Positions 1-6,957 of a stretch of DNA of 12,535 nt are shown piece by piece. Origin of the DNA: Thioglobus_B sp964403565 (GTDB lineage Bacteria; Pseudomonadota; Gammaproteobacteria; PS1; Pseudothioglobaceae); contig CAYOFV010000034.1 of NCBI GenBank assembly GCA_964403565.1, forward strand, positions 1 through 12,535, written 5' to 3'. The position numbers were made by a program, and so were the translations under genes. The notes under the pieces were generated by a model. The model had not been told where the DNA came from and ran no database searches. It saw nothing but the letters and a program-made list of their open reading frames with translations. How positions within the stretch are numbered: position 1 is the first letter of the stretch; every line of letters starts with the position of its first letter.

Positions 1-734
1 TTATTAAAGAGCTGGAAGTTGGCATGATGGAAGGTGAGGCAGATATTGCTGTACACTCGATGAAAGATGTGCCTTATGAGATCCCACAGGGTTTTGAGCT
101 TGGCGCTATTTTAGAGCGTGAAAATCCTTTTGATGCCTTTGTATCTAATAATTTTGCAAGTGTTGATGAGCTACCTCAAGGGGCAAAAGTAGGTACTTGT
201 TCACAACGCCGTATTGTGCAGCTTAAGTCAATACGTCCAGATTTAGAGATCCTAGATTTGCGTGGCAATGTTAATACACGTCTAAAAAAACTAGATGATG
301 GAGAATATGATGCAATTATTCTTGCTTGTGCGGGTCTTATTCGCCTAGGTTTTGAAGATAGAATTAAGCAACAGATACCAGCTGATACATCGCTACCTGC
401 TGTAGGTCAAGGTGCTGTTGGTATTGAGATTCGTGAAAATGATCAAGAGATAATTGATATTATCAAACCTTTGATCGATGAAGAAACTTCTTCTAGAGTT
501 ATAGCTGAAAGGGCAATGAATGCTCGTTTAGAAGGTGGTTGTTCTGTACCAATTGCTGGTTTTGCCACACTTGATGATAACAAATTAAGTTTAACTGGTA
601 TGGTTGGTAATGTTGAATCTGGTGAAATGATAAAACAAAAAATTAGCGGCAATAAAGATAATGCTGAGGCTTTAGGCATTGAGCTGGCAGATAAAATGCT
701 AGAGCTCGGTGCTAGAGAAGTATTAAAGGGCTAA
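1..734 (+). CDS. hemC: Hydroxymethylbilane synthase (porphobilinogen deaminase), 5' end cut off by the window
   Basis: This enzyme joins four porphobilinogen molecules into hydroxymethylbilane in cytoplasmic haem/sirohaem synthesis. The reading frame is open from base 3 (IKELEVG, then the first Met at 24), so the true start lies before the window. Clear family signatures are HSMKDVP (catalytic Asp), the cofactor-contacting SQRR and RGNVNTRL, and LEGGCSVP, whose Cys (codon 540-542) carries the dipyrromethane cofactor. The Asp-to-Cys distance is 158 residues, the same as D84 to C242 in E. coli HemC. By that alignment about 62 N-terminal residues are missing and the full protein would be about 305 residues, a normal length. 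The stop at 732-734 is 3 bases before the next gene, which suggests co-transcription. The usual partner hemD does not follow. Identification is very secure. Confidence 0.97.
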   Translation, partial: IKELEVGMMEGEADIAVHSMKDVPYEIPQGFELGAILERENPFDAFVSNNFASVDELPQGAKVGTCSQRRIVQLKSIRPDLEILDLRGNVNTRLKKLDDGEYDAIILACAGLIRLGFEDRIKQQIPADTSLPAVGQGAVGIEIRENDQEIIDIIKPLIDEETSSRVIAERAMNARLEGGCSVPIAGFATLDDNKLSLTGMVGNVESGEMIKQKISGNKDNAEALGIELADKMLELGAREVLKG

Positions 735-737
735 ACA

Positions 738-1418
738 ATGCTAAATTTTATTGAAAGAAATTTTTTTGTAATTGTTCAGCGTTTGGGCTTATTGTTTGCA
801 ATTATTGCTTTTGTTGCAACTGTTGTCTTAGGTTTTATCAGCTATGAGAAAATTAATATAGCTCCTAGCGATAAAATAAACCCGCCGGTAATTAAATACT
901 CAGACTACCAAAACCCTATAAGCATTTCTAAATCAGATGCTGTTGAAAAAACAGTTGAGCAAGATATTGTTAAGCAACAACAGGCTGATAAATTAGATAT
1001 AGAATTTGATAATCATGTTACGCAAGTTATTGAAAATTTAGACAAGTTGCCAGATGACATAATTAATAAAACTGATATGCAGCAAAAGATTAAGATTTTG
1101 ATTAAGATTAAATCTAATTCTTATGCAAAAGACCTGCAAGTTGCATATGCTAAGTCTTTGGCTAGACTAACCAAGCGTTTAGTTACAGTGGCTGGTGATG
1201 ATATAAATATTGATGATTTTCTAACTTGGCACGATAAGGAGTTTGCCAAGCAGATTGACAAACAAACCCAAGAAAATATCTTAAACATGTCTACAATTAA
1301 AGCGCAAAAAATGACAGGATTTATCATATTGGGAATGTCTGCAGCTGCTTTAGGGATATTCATTATGTTTGTAATGATGTTGGTAATGCTTAGAATCGAG
1401 AGAAATACAAGAGGCTAA
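738..1418 (+). CDS. Unrecognised protein with an N-terminal and a C-terminal membrane segment
   Basis: I do not recognise this 226-residue protein. It has one hydrophobic segment at about residues 10-35 and a second at about 193-219, followed by a short basic tail (RIERNTRG). Between them lie about 155 polar, Lys/Asp/Gln-rich residues that look mostly helical, with few Gly, Pro or aromatic residues. A basic residue before the first segment and the basic tail suggest both ends are cytoplasmic and the middle is periplasmic (inference). AAGGG at 726-730 is a reasonable ribosome binding site, 7 bases before the ATG. The gene starts 3 bases after hemC and its stop overlaps the next start (TAATG), so all three are probably co-transcribed. 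It lies where hemD or hemX often sits, but I see no uroporphyrinogen synthase features and HemX has a single N-terminal anchor. The coding call is firm; the function is unknown. Confidence 0.85.
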   Translation: MLNFIERNFFVIVQRLGLLFAIIAFVATVVLGFISYEKINIAPSDKINPPVIKYSDYQNPISISKSDAVEKTVEQDIVKQQQADKLDIEFDNHVTQVIENLDKLPDDIINKTDMQQKIKILIKIKSNSYAKDLQVAYAKSLARLTKRLVTVAGDDINIDDFLTWHDKEFAKQIDKQTQENILNMSTIKAQKMTGFIILGMSAAALGIFIMFVMMLVMLRIERNTRG

Positions 1419-2398
1419 TGAAATCAATTGCTTACAATGGATCTGGTTTTGTTGAAATAGAGAAAAAGACTCCAACTCCAGTTGAGCATGATTTGTTAGT
1501 TGAGATTAAAGCCATTGCTATTAATCCAATTGATACAAAAGTTAAGCACGGCGTTAAGGCGGGAGATGATCCAAAAGTATTTGGTTTTGACGCATCAGGT
1601 AAAGTTATAGCTGTAGGCGAAAACGTTACTCTGTTTAATGTGGGCGATGAAGTTTATTATGCTGGAGATGTTACAAGAGATGGGTCTTATGCATCACATC
1701 AGCTAGTAGATGAACGTATTGTTGGCAAAAAACCAAAATCACTCAGTTTTAAAGAATCTGCTGCACTTGCATTAACTACTATAACTGCCTGGGAGTCTTT
1801 GTTTGATCGTTTAAAAATTACAGAAAAAGATAAAGACAAAACCTTGTTATTGGTGGGTGCGTCTGGCGGTGTTGGCTCTATAGCAATACAACTGGCAAAA
1901 GAGAAAATTGGTTTAAAAGTTGTTGTCACTGCTTCAAGAGATGAATCTAAACAATGGTGCACACAAATGGGAGCTGATTTTGTATTAGATCATCACAATC
2001 TTGTAAGGCAATTTCAAGATAACAATCTAACAAATCCTGATTTTATTTTATGTATGGGGCATCCTGACGAATACTTCGCAGAGCTTGCAGAGGTGTTAGC
2101 AATTAGTGGCAGTATTTGCTTGCTTGCAAGCGCCGGAAAAGAGCATGATATAAATTTATTAAAAACTAAGAGTGCAACTTTAGTATGGGAGTTTATGTTT
2201 ACTCGCCCTATGTACAAAACCCCTGATATGATTGAGCAACACAATCTTCTTAATGAAACAAGCAGTATGATTGATGATGGTAAGATTAAAACTACTATTA
2301 CACAGGAGTTATCGCCAATTAATATTGAAAATATTTCCAAATCTCACGATATTGTAGAGCAAGGAAAAATGTTAGGTAAATTTGTTATTTATAACTAA
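1418..2398 (+). CDS. MDR-superfamily zinc-independent alcohol dehydrogenase / quinone oxidoreductase-like protein
   Basis: This 326-residue protein is a medium-chain dehydrogenase/reductase of the 'zinc-binding alcohol dehydrogenase family protein' type (the TIGR02817-like group). The GroES-like N-terminal domain carries AINPIDTK (residues 34-41) and FGFDASGKVIAVG (about 55-67). ALTTITAWESLFDRL (118-132) and the nucleotide loop GASGGVGS (147-154) mark entry into the Rossmann domain. The Cys that binds catalytic zinc in true alcohol dehydrogenases is not present at the NPIDTK position, so despite the family name a zinc-free NAD(P)H-dependent reductase of quinones or enones is likelier. The substrate cannot be read from the sequence. 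The ATG overlaps the preceding stop by one base, with GAGG at 1411-1414 just upstream. The stop at 2396-2398 is one base from the end of the converging gene. Length is normal for the family. Confidence 0.9.
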   Translation: MKSIAYNGSGFVEIEKKTPTPVEHDLLVEIKAIAINPIDTKVKHGVKAGDDPKVFGFDASGKVIAVGENVTLFNVGDEVYYAGDVTRDGSYASHQLVDERIVGKKPKSLSFKESAALALTTITAWESLFDRLKITEKDKDKTLLLVGASGGVGSIAIQLAKEKIGLKVVVTASRDESKQWCTQMGADFVLDHHNLVRQFQDNNLTNPDFILCMGHPDEYFAELAEVLAISGSICLLASAGKEHDINLLKTKSATLVWEFMFTRPMYKTPDMIEQHNLLNETSSMIDDGKIKTTITQELSPINIENISKSHDIVEQGKMLGKFVIYN

Positions 2399-2399
2399 T

Positions 2400-2879
2400 T
2401 TATTCAATAATCATTAAAGCTCTGTCTGTATTAGAGTTGTTCGTATTTCTCATATTAGGTATAGCTTTAATCACTCCAGATATTGGAGACTTTAGTTGAT
2501 ATTTTTCTAACTCTATTTTTTGTATTTCTATTTTTATATTGTGAGCATTAAGTTCGCGCTCTTTAGCCTCAAACTCTATTCGAGATAAATCTAAATCACG
2601 ATGTGAAGAAACCATACGATCGTACAATTCCTTGGTTTGTTCAAATTTAAGTTTTGCATCATCATATGCTTGCTGCTTAATTTTTCCAATAACTTCCAGG
2701 TGTTTCAATTTAAGTGTAGCTTGTCTGTTATCAATACTTACAACAACATCACCTTTTGATACTTGGTCTCCAATAGTTTTTAGGTAGTTTATATCTCCAG
2801 ATACTTGAGATTGAATTTCAAGTGCAAATGCTTTATAACTAAGTAGTAGTAATAGTATCAATAGTTGGCTAGATTTCAT
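2400..2879 (-). CDS. Minimal periplasmic adaptor-like protein (lipoyl/helical hairpin only, HlyD/MFP type)
   Basis: This is a 159-residue exported protein. A signal peptide (MKSS, then a Leu-rich run, to about AFA) is followed by half of a biotinyl-lipoyl-like domain (about 20-51, with VSGDI and GDQVSKGDVVVSID). Next comes a charged helical stretch (about 52-127) suited to a coiled-coil hairpin, then the second lipoyl half (LKSPISGVI, 129-137), and the chain ends soon after. Full membrane-fusion adaptors have about 300-400 residues, with a beta-barrel and a membrane-proximal domain. Both are missing here, yet I see no frameshift. The frame extends 5' to a TTG at 2891, but GGAG at 2886-2889 lies 6 bases before the ATG at 2879, so I chose that ATG. 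The start overlaps the end of the TolC-like gene by 11 bases, so translation is probably coupled. Its partner is presumably that TolC-like protein. Function beyond that is inference. Confidence 0.8.
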   Translation of the reverse strand: MKSSQLLILLLLLSYKAFALEIQSQVSGDINYLKTIGDQVSKGDVVVSIDNRQATLKLKHLEVIGKIKQQAYDDAKLKFEQTKELYDRMVSSHRDLDLSRIEFEAKERELNAHNIKIEIQKIELEKYQLKSPISGVIKAIPNMRNTNNSNTDRALMIIE

Positions 2880-4119
2880 AATTTTCTCCAATTAGATAAT
2901 GAAGTTTTTTAATAGTAATTACATAATCAAATTCATTTTCAGCTAGTTTTCTTTCGCTATCGGTATAGTTAATCATAGCATTGCCAATGTCGCTTTTTAG
3001 CTCCATCTCGTAATTAGCTCTAGCTTTTTCTAAAAACAAATCACGATAATCAAGTTCCACCAAAATGGCTTTATGCATCTGTCTTAAAGATTTTAACTGT
3101 AGATAGTAATCTAGTGCAGTATTCAATAATTCTTGTTTTTTGCTATCAAGCTCTACTAGTTTTTTATCAAACTCAATTCTAAGAGATGAAATTTTATTGT
3201 CCTTATCGTCATCACTACCAATTGGCATTGAAAAATTTAAACCAACCCTCCATTTGCCATTTTTATCTCTTTGGTAGGACTGTTCACCTAATCTAGCACT
3301 TGAGCTGACAATAATGCCGTAATTAGAATTTTCATTAGCAATTTGTTTGTTAATTGAACTAATAGAGTTTTGTAATTGCTTTAACTCTATATTGTTAGCA
3401 AATAATTTATTTTTATATTTTTCAAATTCTAAAAGATCTTGAGTAAACAGATGTTTAAAACTTGGTTTTATAACTTCATCAGGCCTTTTCTCATAAGGAA
3501 TATTAAGCAGATCAGCTAGTTTGGCTCTGCTTTTTATTTGCTCTGACTCTGCCTTTATCCTCTCTATTTGATGAATTTGCGTGTTTGTTTGTTTTTCCAG
3601 TAACTCTACTTCAGAGGCTTCTTGTAAATCAAAATCATCTTTTATTCTGCCTTCACGAATTGCAGCGATAGCAAGCTTTTCAAGTACTGTCTCATATTTC
3701 ATATCAGCTAGCACCACATTAAAAAAACCTTGCATAACGGTAATATATTTATCGTTATTTATTATTGTTAAGTTAAGATTTGAATTATTAACACTATCAT
3801 TTTGACTAGATATTTCATTCTCTATATCTTGATCGTATATGGTTTTATCAAGTCTAATAAATGCATGAGAGTTATTTTCGCCAGATTTATATTCACTTCT
3901 ATTTGCTAAAGCTAGATCAAGATTTGTTTTTAAATTGTATTTGTCGTTAATTTTTTGCAGTAAAAGTTGTTGATTGTCAATATTAAGTTTGTGAATTTTT
4001 TGGGCATTATTATCAGTACTAGACAATCTAAGTGCATCGCCTAAAGTTAATGGGTTGGGTAGTTCTTCAGCTACAATGTATTGCGTTAAGAATAAGAGTA
4101 AAACAGCTAAATATTTCAT
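2869..4119 (-). CDS. TolC-family outer membrane channel protein
   Basis: This 416-residue exported protein has the layout of an outer membrane efflux protein. It has a signal peptide (MKYLAVLLLFLTQYIVA), the family opening NPLTLGDALRLSS (about 22-34), and two repeats of long charged helices. Short beta-prone strands lie near residues 62-70 and 265-300, the latter with WRVGLNFSMPIG, a typical barrel-strand signature. TolC-type proteins form trimeric outer-membrane barrels with a periplasmic helical tunnel and normally work with an adaptor and an inner-membrane pump. The length is at the lower end of normal. The start overlaps the preceding stop (ATGA) and I see no good Shine-Dalgarno of its own, which fits translational coupling. 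The 3' end contains the ribosome binding site of the adaptor-like gene. No pump gene is in the window, so the exported substrate is unknown. Confidence 0.85.
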   Translation of the reverse strand: MKYLAVLLLFLTQYIVAEELPNPLTLGDALRLSSTDNNAQKIHKLNIDNQQLLLQKINDKYNLKTNLDLALANRSEYKSGENNSHAFIRLDKTIYDQDIENEISSQNDSVNNSNLNLTIINNDKYITVMQGFFNVVLADMKYETVLEKLAIAAIREGRIKDDFDLQEASEVELLEKQTNTQIHQIERIKAESEQIKSRAKLADLLNIPYEKRPDEVIKPSFKHLFTQDLLEFEKYKNKLFANNIELKQLQNSISSINKQIANENSNYGIIVSSSARLGEQSYQRDKNGKWRVGLNFSMPIGSDDDKDNKISSLRIEFDKKLVELDSKKQELLNTALDYYLQLKSLRQMHKAILVELDYRDLFLEKARANYEMELKSDIGNAMINYTDSERKLAENEFDYVITIKKLHYLIGENYEI

Positions 4120-4619
4120 CGGTATTTACGCTTATAACGAACAAAATTTTCTTCAAGGTATGATTTTTCTACCATGTATTTTGCTAATAGCAAAAACTCA
4201 TCTTTATTGGCAAAACCTGTGCGTCTTACAACTCTATTTCCATCAAGATCAAAAAAAGCTAAAACAGGTGTTGCACCTACAAAATTATGGCGTTTAGCAA
4301 AGATACGCTCCATTGTGTCATTACCTTGAAAGTCAACTACTTCAAGGTCAGATTCAGTATTTACTTTGTAATTTAAAAAGTGTTTTTTATAAAAATTTAT
4401 TACTTCTGGCTGATTAAGAACATAACGCTCCATTTTTTGGCAAAATGGACAGTCATCCATAAAGAAAAATAAAAACACACCATCTTTACCAGCATCTTGG
4501 GCATCTGCTAGATTTTCAGCGTAGTCATTAAAGTGAGAATCAAATAAGTCTTGAGAAAGTGCAAACTTTGAATTAAACAAAGCAAAGCCAATAACAAATA
4601 AATACAGTAATTTTCTCAT
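4116..4619 (-). CDS. Exported thioredoxin-like protein (SoxW / thioredoxin_2 type)
   Basis: This 167-residue protein has a signal peptide (MRKLLYLFVIGFALFNSKFALS) and a thioredoxin fold. The redox motif CPFC is at residues 57-60 after the strand VFLFFFMDD, and the cis-proline motif GATPVL (Pro at 118) is followed by the strand AFFD and the turn DGNRVVRRTGF. It should act in the periplasm as a dithiol/disulfide protein. Relatives with this layout are annotated as SoxW, thioredoxin fold or DsbD-gamma-like; with a CPFC motif both reductase and oxidase roles are possible. GAGGGG at 4623-4628, 3 bases before the ATG, is a strong ribosome binding site. The gene lies 37 bases behind ftsY and overlaps the TolC-like gene by 4 bases. 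No sox genes are visible, so a sulfur-oxidation role is only a guess. Confidence 0.82.
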   Translation of the reverse strand: MRKLLYLFVIGFALFNSKFALSQDLFDSHFNDYAENLADAQDAGKDGVFLFFFMDDCPFCQKMERYVLNQPEVINFYKKHFLNYKVNTESDLEVVDFQGNDTMERIFAKRHNFVGATPVLAFFDLDGNRVVRRTGFANKDEFLLLAKYMVEKSYLEENFVRYKRKYR

Positions 4620-4622
4620 TTA

Positions 4623-4628
4623 CCCCTC
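4623..4628 (-). promoter_or_regulatory. Ribosome binding site of the thioredoxin-like gene
   Basis: On the minus strand this reads GAGGGG, followed by TAA and the ATG at 4619. It is the clearest Shine-Dalgarno on this strand. No hairpin or promoter is evident in the 37-base gap after ftsY, which supports read-through from ftsY. Confidence 0.7.
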
Positions 4629-4656
4629 AGAGAAAAAATTTTAAAGGATTATTGTA

Positions 4657-5604
4657 TCACTTATCAAATAGTGCTTCTACAAAATCTTGAGCAACAAAAG
4701 GCTTAAGATCATCAATACTTTCACCAACGCCAATATAACGAATTGGCAGTTTTAGCTCATCTGAAATTGCAAATAACACTCCGCCTTTTGCAGTTCCATC
4801 AAGTTTAGTAATACTAACTCCACTAAGCTCAATAGCTTTATTAAATTCTTTGGCTTGGTTGATTGCGTTTTGTCCAGATCCGCCATCCACTACAAGCATA
4901 GTTTCGTGTGGGGCGCTATCATTTTGCTTGCCTAATACACGCTTAATCTTTTCTAATTCTTGCATTAGATTGCCTTGAGTGTGCAATCTACCAGCAGTAT
5001 CGGCAATTAGAATATCAATATTTTTTGCTCTGGCAGATTCATAAGCATCATAGATTACAGACGCTGCATCTGCACCTGTTGCTTGTGCAACTACAGGTAT
5101 TTCGTTTCTTTCACCCCAGACTTTAAGTTGCTCAACAGCGGCTGCACGAAATGTATCGCCAGCTGCAAGCATAACTGACTTGCCTTGATTTTGAAAAGAT
5201 TTAGCTAATTTGCCGATAGTTGTGGTTTTTCCAGCACCGTTAATACCAACAACTAGAATAACAAATGTTTGGCCAATATCGGTATTTAACTGATTGTCGG
5301 CTACTAATAGCTCTGCTAGTTCTTGTTTTAAAAATTCATACAAACTATCAGCATCTTTAAGGGTTTTTCTCGATGCGTTTTGTCTAACTAATTCTAAAAC
5401 TTTATCAGTAGTGTTAATACCGATATCAGCTGTTATTAACAACATTTCTAACTCGTCTAAAAGATCATCGTCAATAGATTTCTTGCCCATCAGTAGTGTA
5501 GCAAGACCAGATCCTAGTTTTTGTCTAGACTTGGTTAAACGTTCTTTAAGTGAAGTGGGTTTTTGCTCCTCTTCTAATTTATCTTTTTTGAAAAAATTAA
5601 ACAA
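4657..5604 (-). CDS. ftsY: Signal recognition particle receptor FtsY
   Basis: FtsY is the SRP-receptor GTPase that docks ribosome-nascent chain complexes at the inner membrane. In 315 residues it has a short charged N-terminus, the N domain (about 18-105) and a complete G domain. The G1 loop is GINGAGKTT (120-128), then DTFRAAAVEQL (150-160), DTAGR (202-206), TKLDGTAKGG (266-275) and GVGE (292-295). The acidic A domain of E. coli FtsY (497 residues) is almost absent, as in many bacteria, leaving an amphipathic start (MFNFFKKDK) that could bind membrane. The start is TTG at 5604: an in-frame stop lies just upstream, no ATG precedes the conserved region, and AGAGAAAAG sits before it. It is divergent from the M16 peptidase gene with only 27 bases between starts. 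Downstream lie envelope genes, not the common ftsE-ftsX. Confidence 0.97.
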   Translation of the reverse strand: MFNFFKKDKLEEEQKPTSLKERLTKSRQKLGSGLATLLMGKKSIDDDLLDELEMLLITADIGINTTDKVLELVRQNASRKTLKDADSLYEFLKQELAELLVADNQLNTDIGQTFVILVVGINGAGKTTTIGKLAKSFQNQGKSVMLAAGDTFRAAAVEQLKVWGERNEIPVVAQATGADAASVIYDAYESARAKNIDILIADTAGRLHTQGNLMQELEKIKRVLGKQNDSAPHETMLVVDGGSGQNAINQAKEFNKAIELSGVSITKLDGTAKGGVLFAISDELKLPIRYIGVGESIDDLKPFVAQDFVEALFDK

Positions 5605-5614
5605 TACTTTTCTC

Positions 5615-5620
5615 TATAAT
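5615..5620 (+). promoter_or_regulatory. Candidate -10 box for the M16 peptidase operon
   Basis: This is a perfect TATAAT in the 27-base gap between the ftsY and peptidase starts. Transcription would begin near 5626-5628, only 4-6 bases before the ATG at 5632, giving an almost leaderless mRNA. That agrees with the lack of a Shine-Dalgarno before that ATG. The -35 is weak: TTGAAA at 5588-5593 is 21 bases away, longer than ideal. AT-rich DNA makes chance matches common. Confidence 0.45.
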
Positions 5621-5628
5621 TGAACTTT

Positions 5629-5634
5629 ATTATG
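5629..5634 (-). promoter_or_regulatory. Candidate -10 box for ftsY
   Basis: On the minus strand this reads CATAAT, five of six bases matching the consensus. It would start transcription about 18 bases before the TTG of ftsY and leave the AGAGAAAAG ribosome site in the leader. It overlaps the first codon of the peptidase gene, so the two promoters would be interlocked. No good -35 is seen. Confidence 0.25.
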
Positions 5635-6957
5635 TGGCGTTCAATTTTACTATTTATTGGCTTTTCTAGCGGGTTATTTGCTCATGCTGTTGATTTATCA
5701 AAGCATGGAGTTACAACGTCTGTACTTGATAATGGTCTTAAAATTATTGTTAAGACTGATAACCGTGCGCCAGTATTCATTTCTCAGCTTTGGTACAAAG
5801 TAGGCGCAAGTGATGAATCTAGGCCAAATACTGGAATATCTCATATGCTTGAACACATGATGTTTAAAGGCACTCGTGATTACAAGGTAGGAGAGTTTTC
5901 AAGAATTATTGCTAAAAATGGTGGAGATGATAATGCATTTACATCTAAAGACTATACGGCTTATTATCAGAAAATGCATAAAGATAAGCTTGAATTAGCA
6001 ATCAAGATGGAAGCTGACAGAATGCGTAATTTAACCTTTTCTACTCGTGAATTAGAAAAAGAAAGACAAGTGGTTATTGAAGAGCGCAGAATGAGGGTTG
6101 AGGATAATCCTAATGCTAAAGTTTATGAAAATCTACGTCTGATTTCGTTTGATAAAAAAGGCGCATATCATTCGCCAATTATTGGCTTTCAAGATGATAT
6201 TGAAAATTACCGTATAACAGATCTTAGGGATTGGTATGAAAAATACTATGCTCCAAATAACGCAACATTAATTGTAGTGGGCGATGTAGAGCATAGTGAC
6301 GTGGAAAAATATGCAAAAAAATATTTTGGTAATTATGAGTTTAATCCAGAGATTGAAAATAAGTCAAATCCTTCTATTGCCAAATATGGCCAAAAGAAAA
6401 CTCTTAAACTAAAAGCAAAATTACCTTTCTATGTATTTGGCTTTAATGTTCCGAGTTTAAAAACAATAAAAGATAAAGATAAGGCTTATCAACTTGAGAT
6501 GTTGGCTTATATTTTAGACAATGGCTTATCAAAAGGTTTAGTGCGTAATAAGCAAATTGTATCTAGTATAGGTGTTGGTTATAGAATGTATGATAAATAC
6601 GATACGCTGTTTAGTATTAGCTTTATCCCAGCCAAAGGCGCGGATAACGAAATAATAATTAAATCCATAAAAGCACAAATTAAAGAGTTAATTACTCAGC
6701 CTTATTTAATCAATCCAGAGTTAAGGCGTACTAAAGCCCAATTAGAATCCGGCTTTGTATTTGAACAAGATCTTATACATACTCAAGCTTATTATTTAGG
6801 TATGCTTGAAACTGTAGGTATTGGTGTTGATAAAATGTTTGAATATGTCGCTAAAATGAATGAAATAACAGCTAAACAGGTGTCAAATGTAGCTAATGAG
6901 TATTTAGATTTTAGTAAGGTGAATGTTGTAGAGTTAATTCCACAGGGGGTTAAGTGA
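5632..6957 (+). CDS. M16B zinc metallopeptidase, catalytic subunit (exported)
   Basis: This 441-residue protein (from the ATG) has a short signal peptide (MWRSILLFIGFSSGLFAHA). The M16 domain begins at VLDNGLKIIVK. The inverted zinc motif HMLEH is at residues 71-75, with the third zinc ligand Glu about 75 residues later in VVIEERR (about 150). The neighbourhood MFKGT and NAFTSKDYTAYY is also typical, so the zinc site looks intact. In the C-terminal half the segment GLVRNKQIVSS keeps the Arg but has Ser where the family's Arg/Tyr pair has Tyr, suggesting it needs the next gene's product as partner. The frame opens at a TTG at 5620, but that overlaps the TATAAT box; the ATG gives a better signal peptide. 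The stop overlaps the next start (GTGA). An M16 pair divergent from ftsY is a common arrangement in Pseudomonas and other gammaproteobacteria. Confidence 0.93.
   Translation: MWRSILLFIGFSSGLFAHAVDLSKHGVTTSVLDNGLKIIVKTDNRAPVFISQLWYKVGASDESRPNTGISHMLEHMMFKGTRDYKVGEFSRIIAKNGGDDNAFTSKDYTAYYQKMHKDKLELAIKMEADRMRNLTFSTRELEKERQVVIEERRMRVEDNPNAKVYENLRLISFDKKGAYHSPIIGFQDDIENYRITDLRDWYEKYYAPNNATLIVVGDVEHSDVEKYAKKYFGNYEFNPEIENKSNPSIAKYGQKKTLKLKAKLPFYVFGFNVPSLKTIKDKDKAYQLEMLAYILDNGLSKGLVRNKQIVSSIGVGYRMYDKYDTLFSISFIPAKGADNEIIIKSIKAQIKELITQPYLINPELRRTKAQLESGFVFEQDLIHTQAYYLGMLETVGIGVDKMFEYVAKMNEITAKQVSNVANEYLDFSKVNVVELIPQGVK
6944..6949 (+). promoter_or_regulatory. Ribosome binding site fixing the GTG start of the second M16 gene
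   Basis: AGGGGG lies 4 bases before the GTG at 6954, inside the end of the first peptidase gene. It supports the GTG start and the 4-base GTGA overlap, and indicates coupled synthesis of the two subunits. Confidence 0.75.

Noticed and set aside
2378..2401. Inverted repeat AAATT...AATTT at the end of the oxidoreductase gene as a terminator
   Set aside because: The stem is all A/T apart from one G-C pair, contains a mismatch and is followed by no T-run on either strand.
2880..2891. Upstream TTG start (2891) for the adaptor-like gene, adding four residues
   Set aside because: The added codons are the Shine-Dalgarno (GGAG at 2886-2889) of the ATG at 2879, and that ATG begins a normal signal peptide.
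5620..5631. TTG start at 5620 for the first M16 peptidase
   Set aside because: It overlaps the TATAAT box, has no ribosome site and puts extra residues before an already complete signal peptide beginning at the ATG at 5632.
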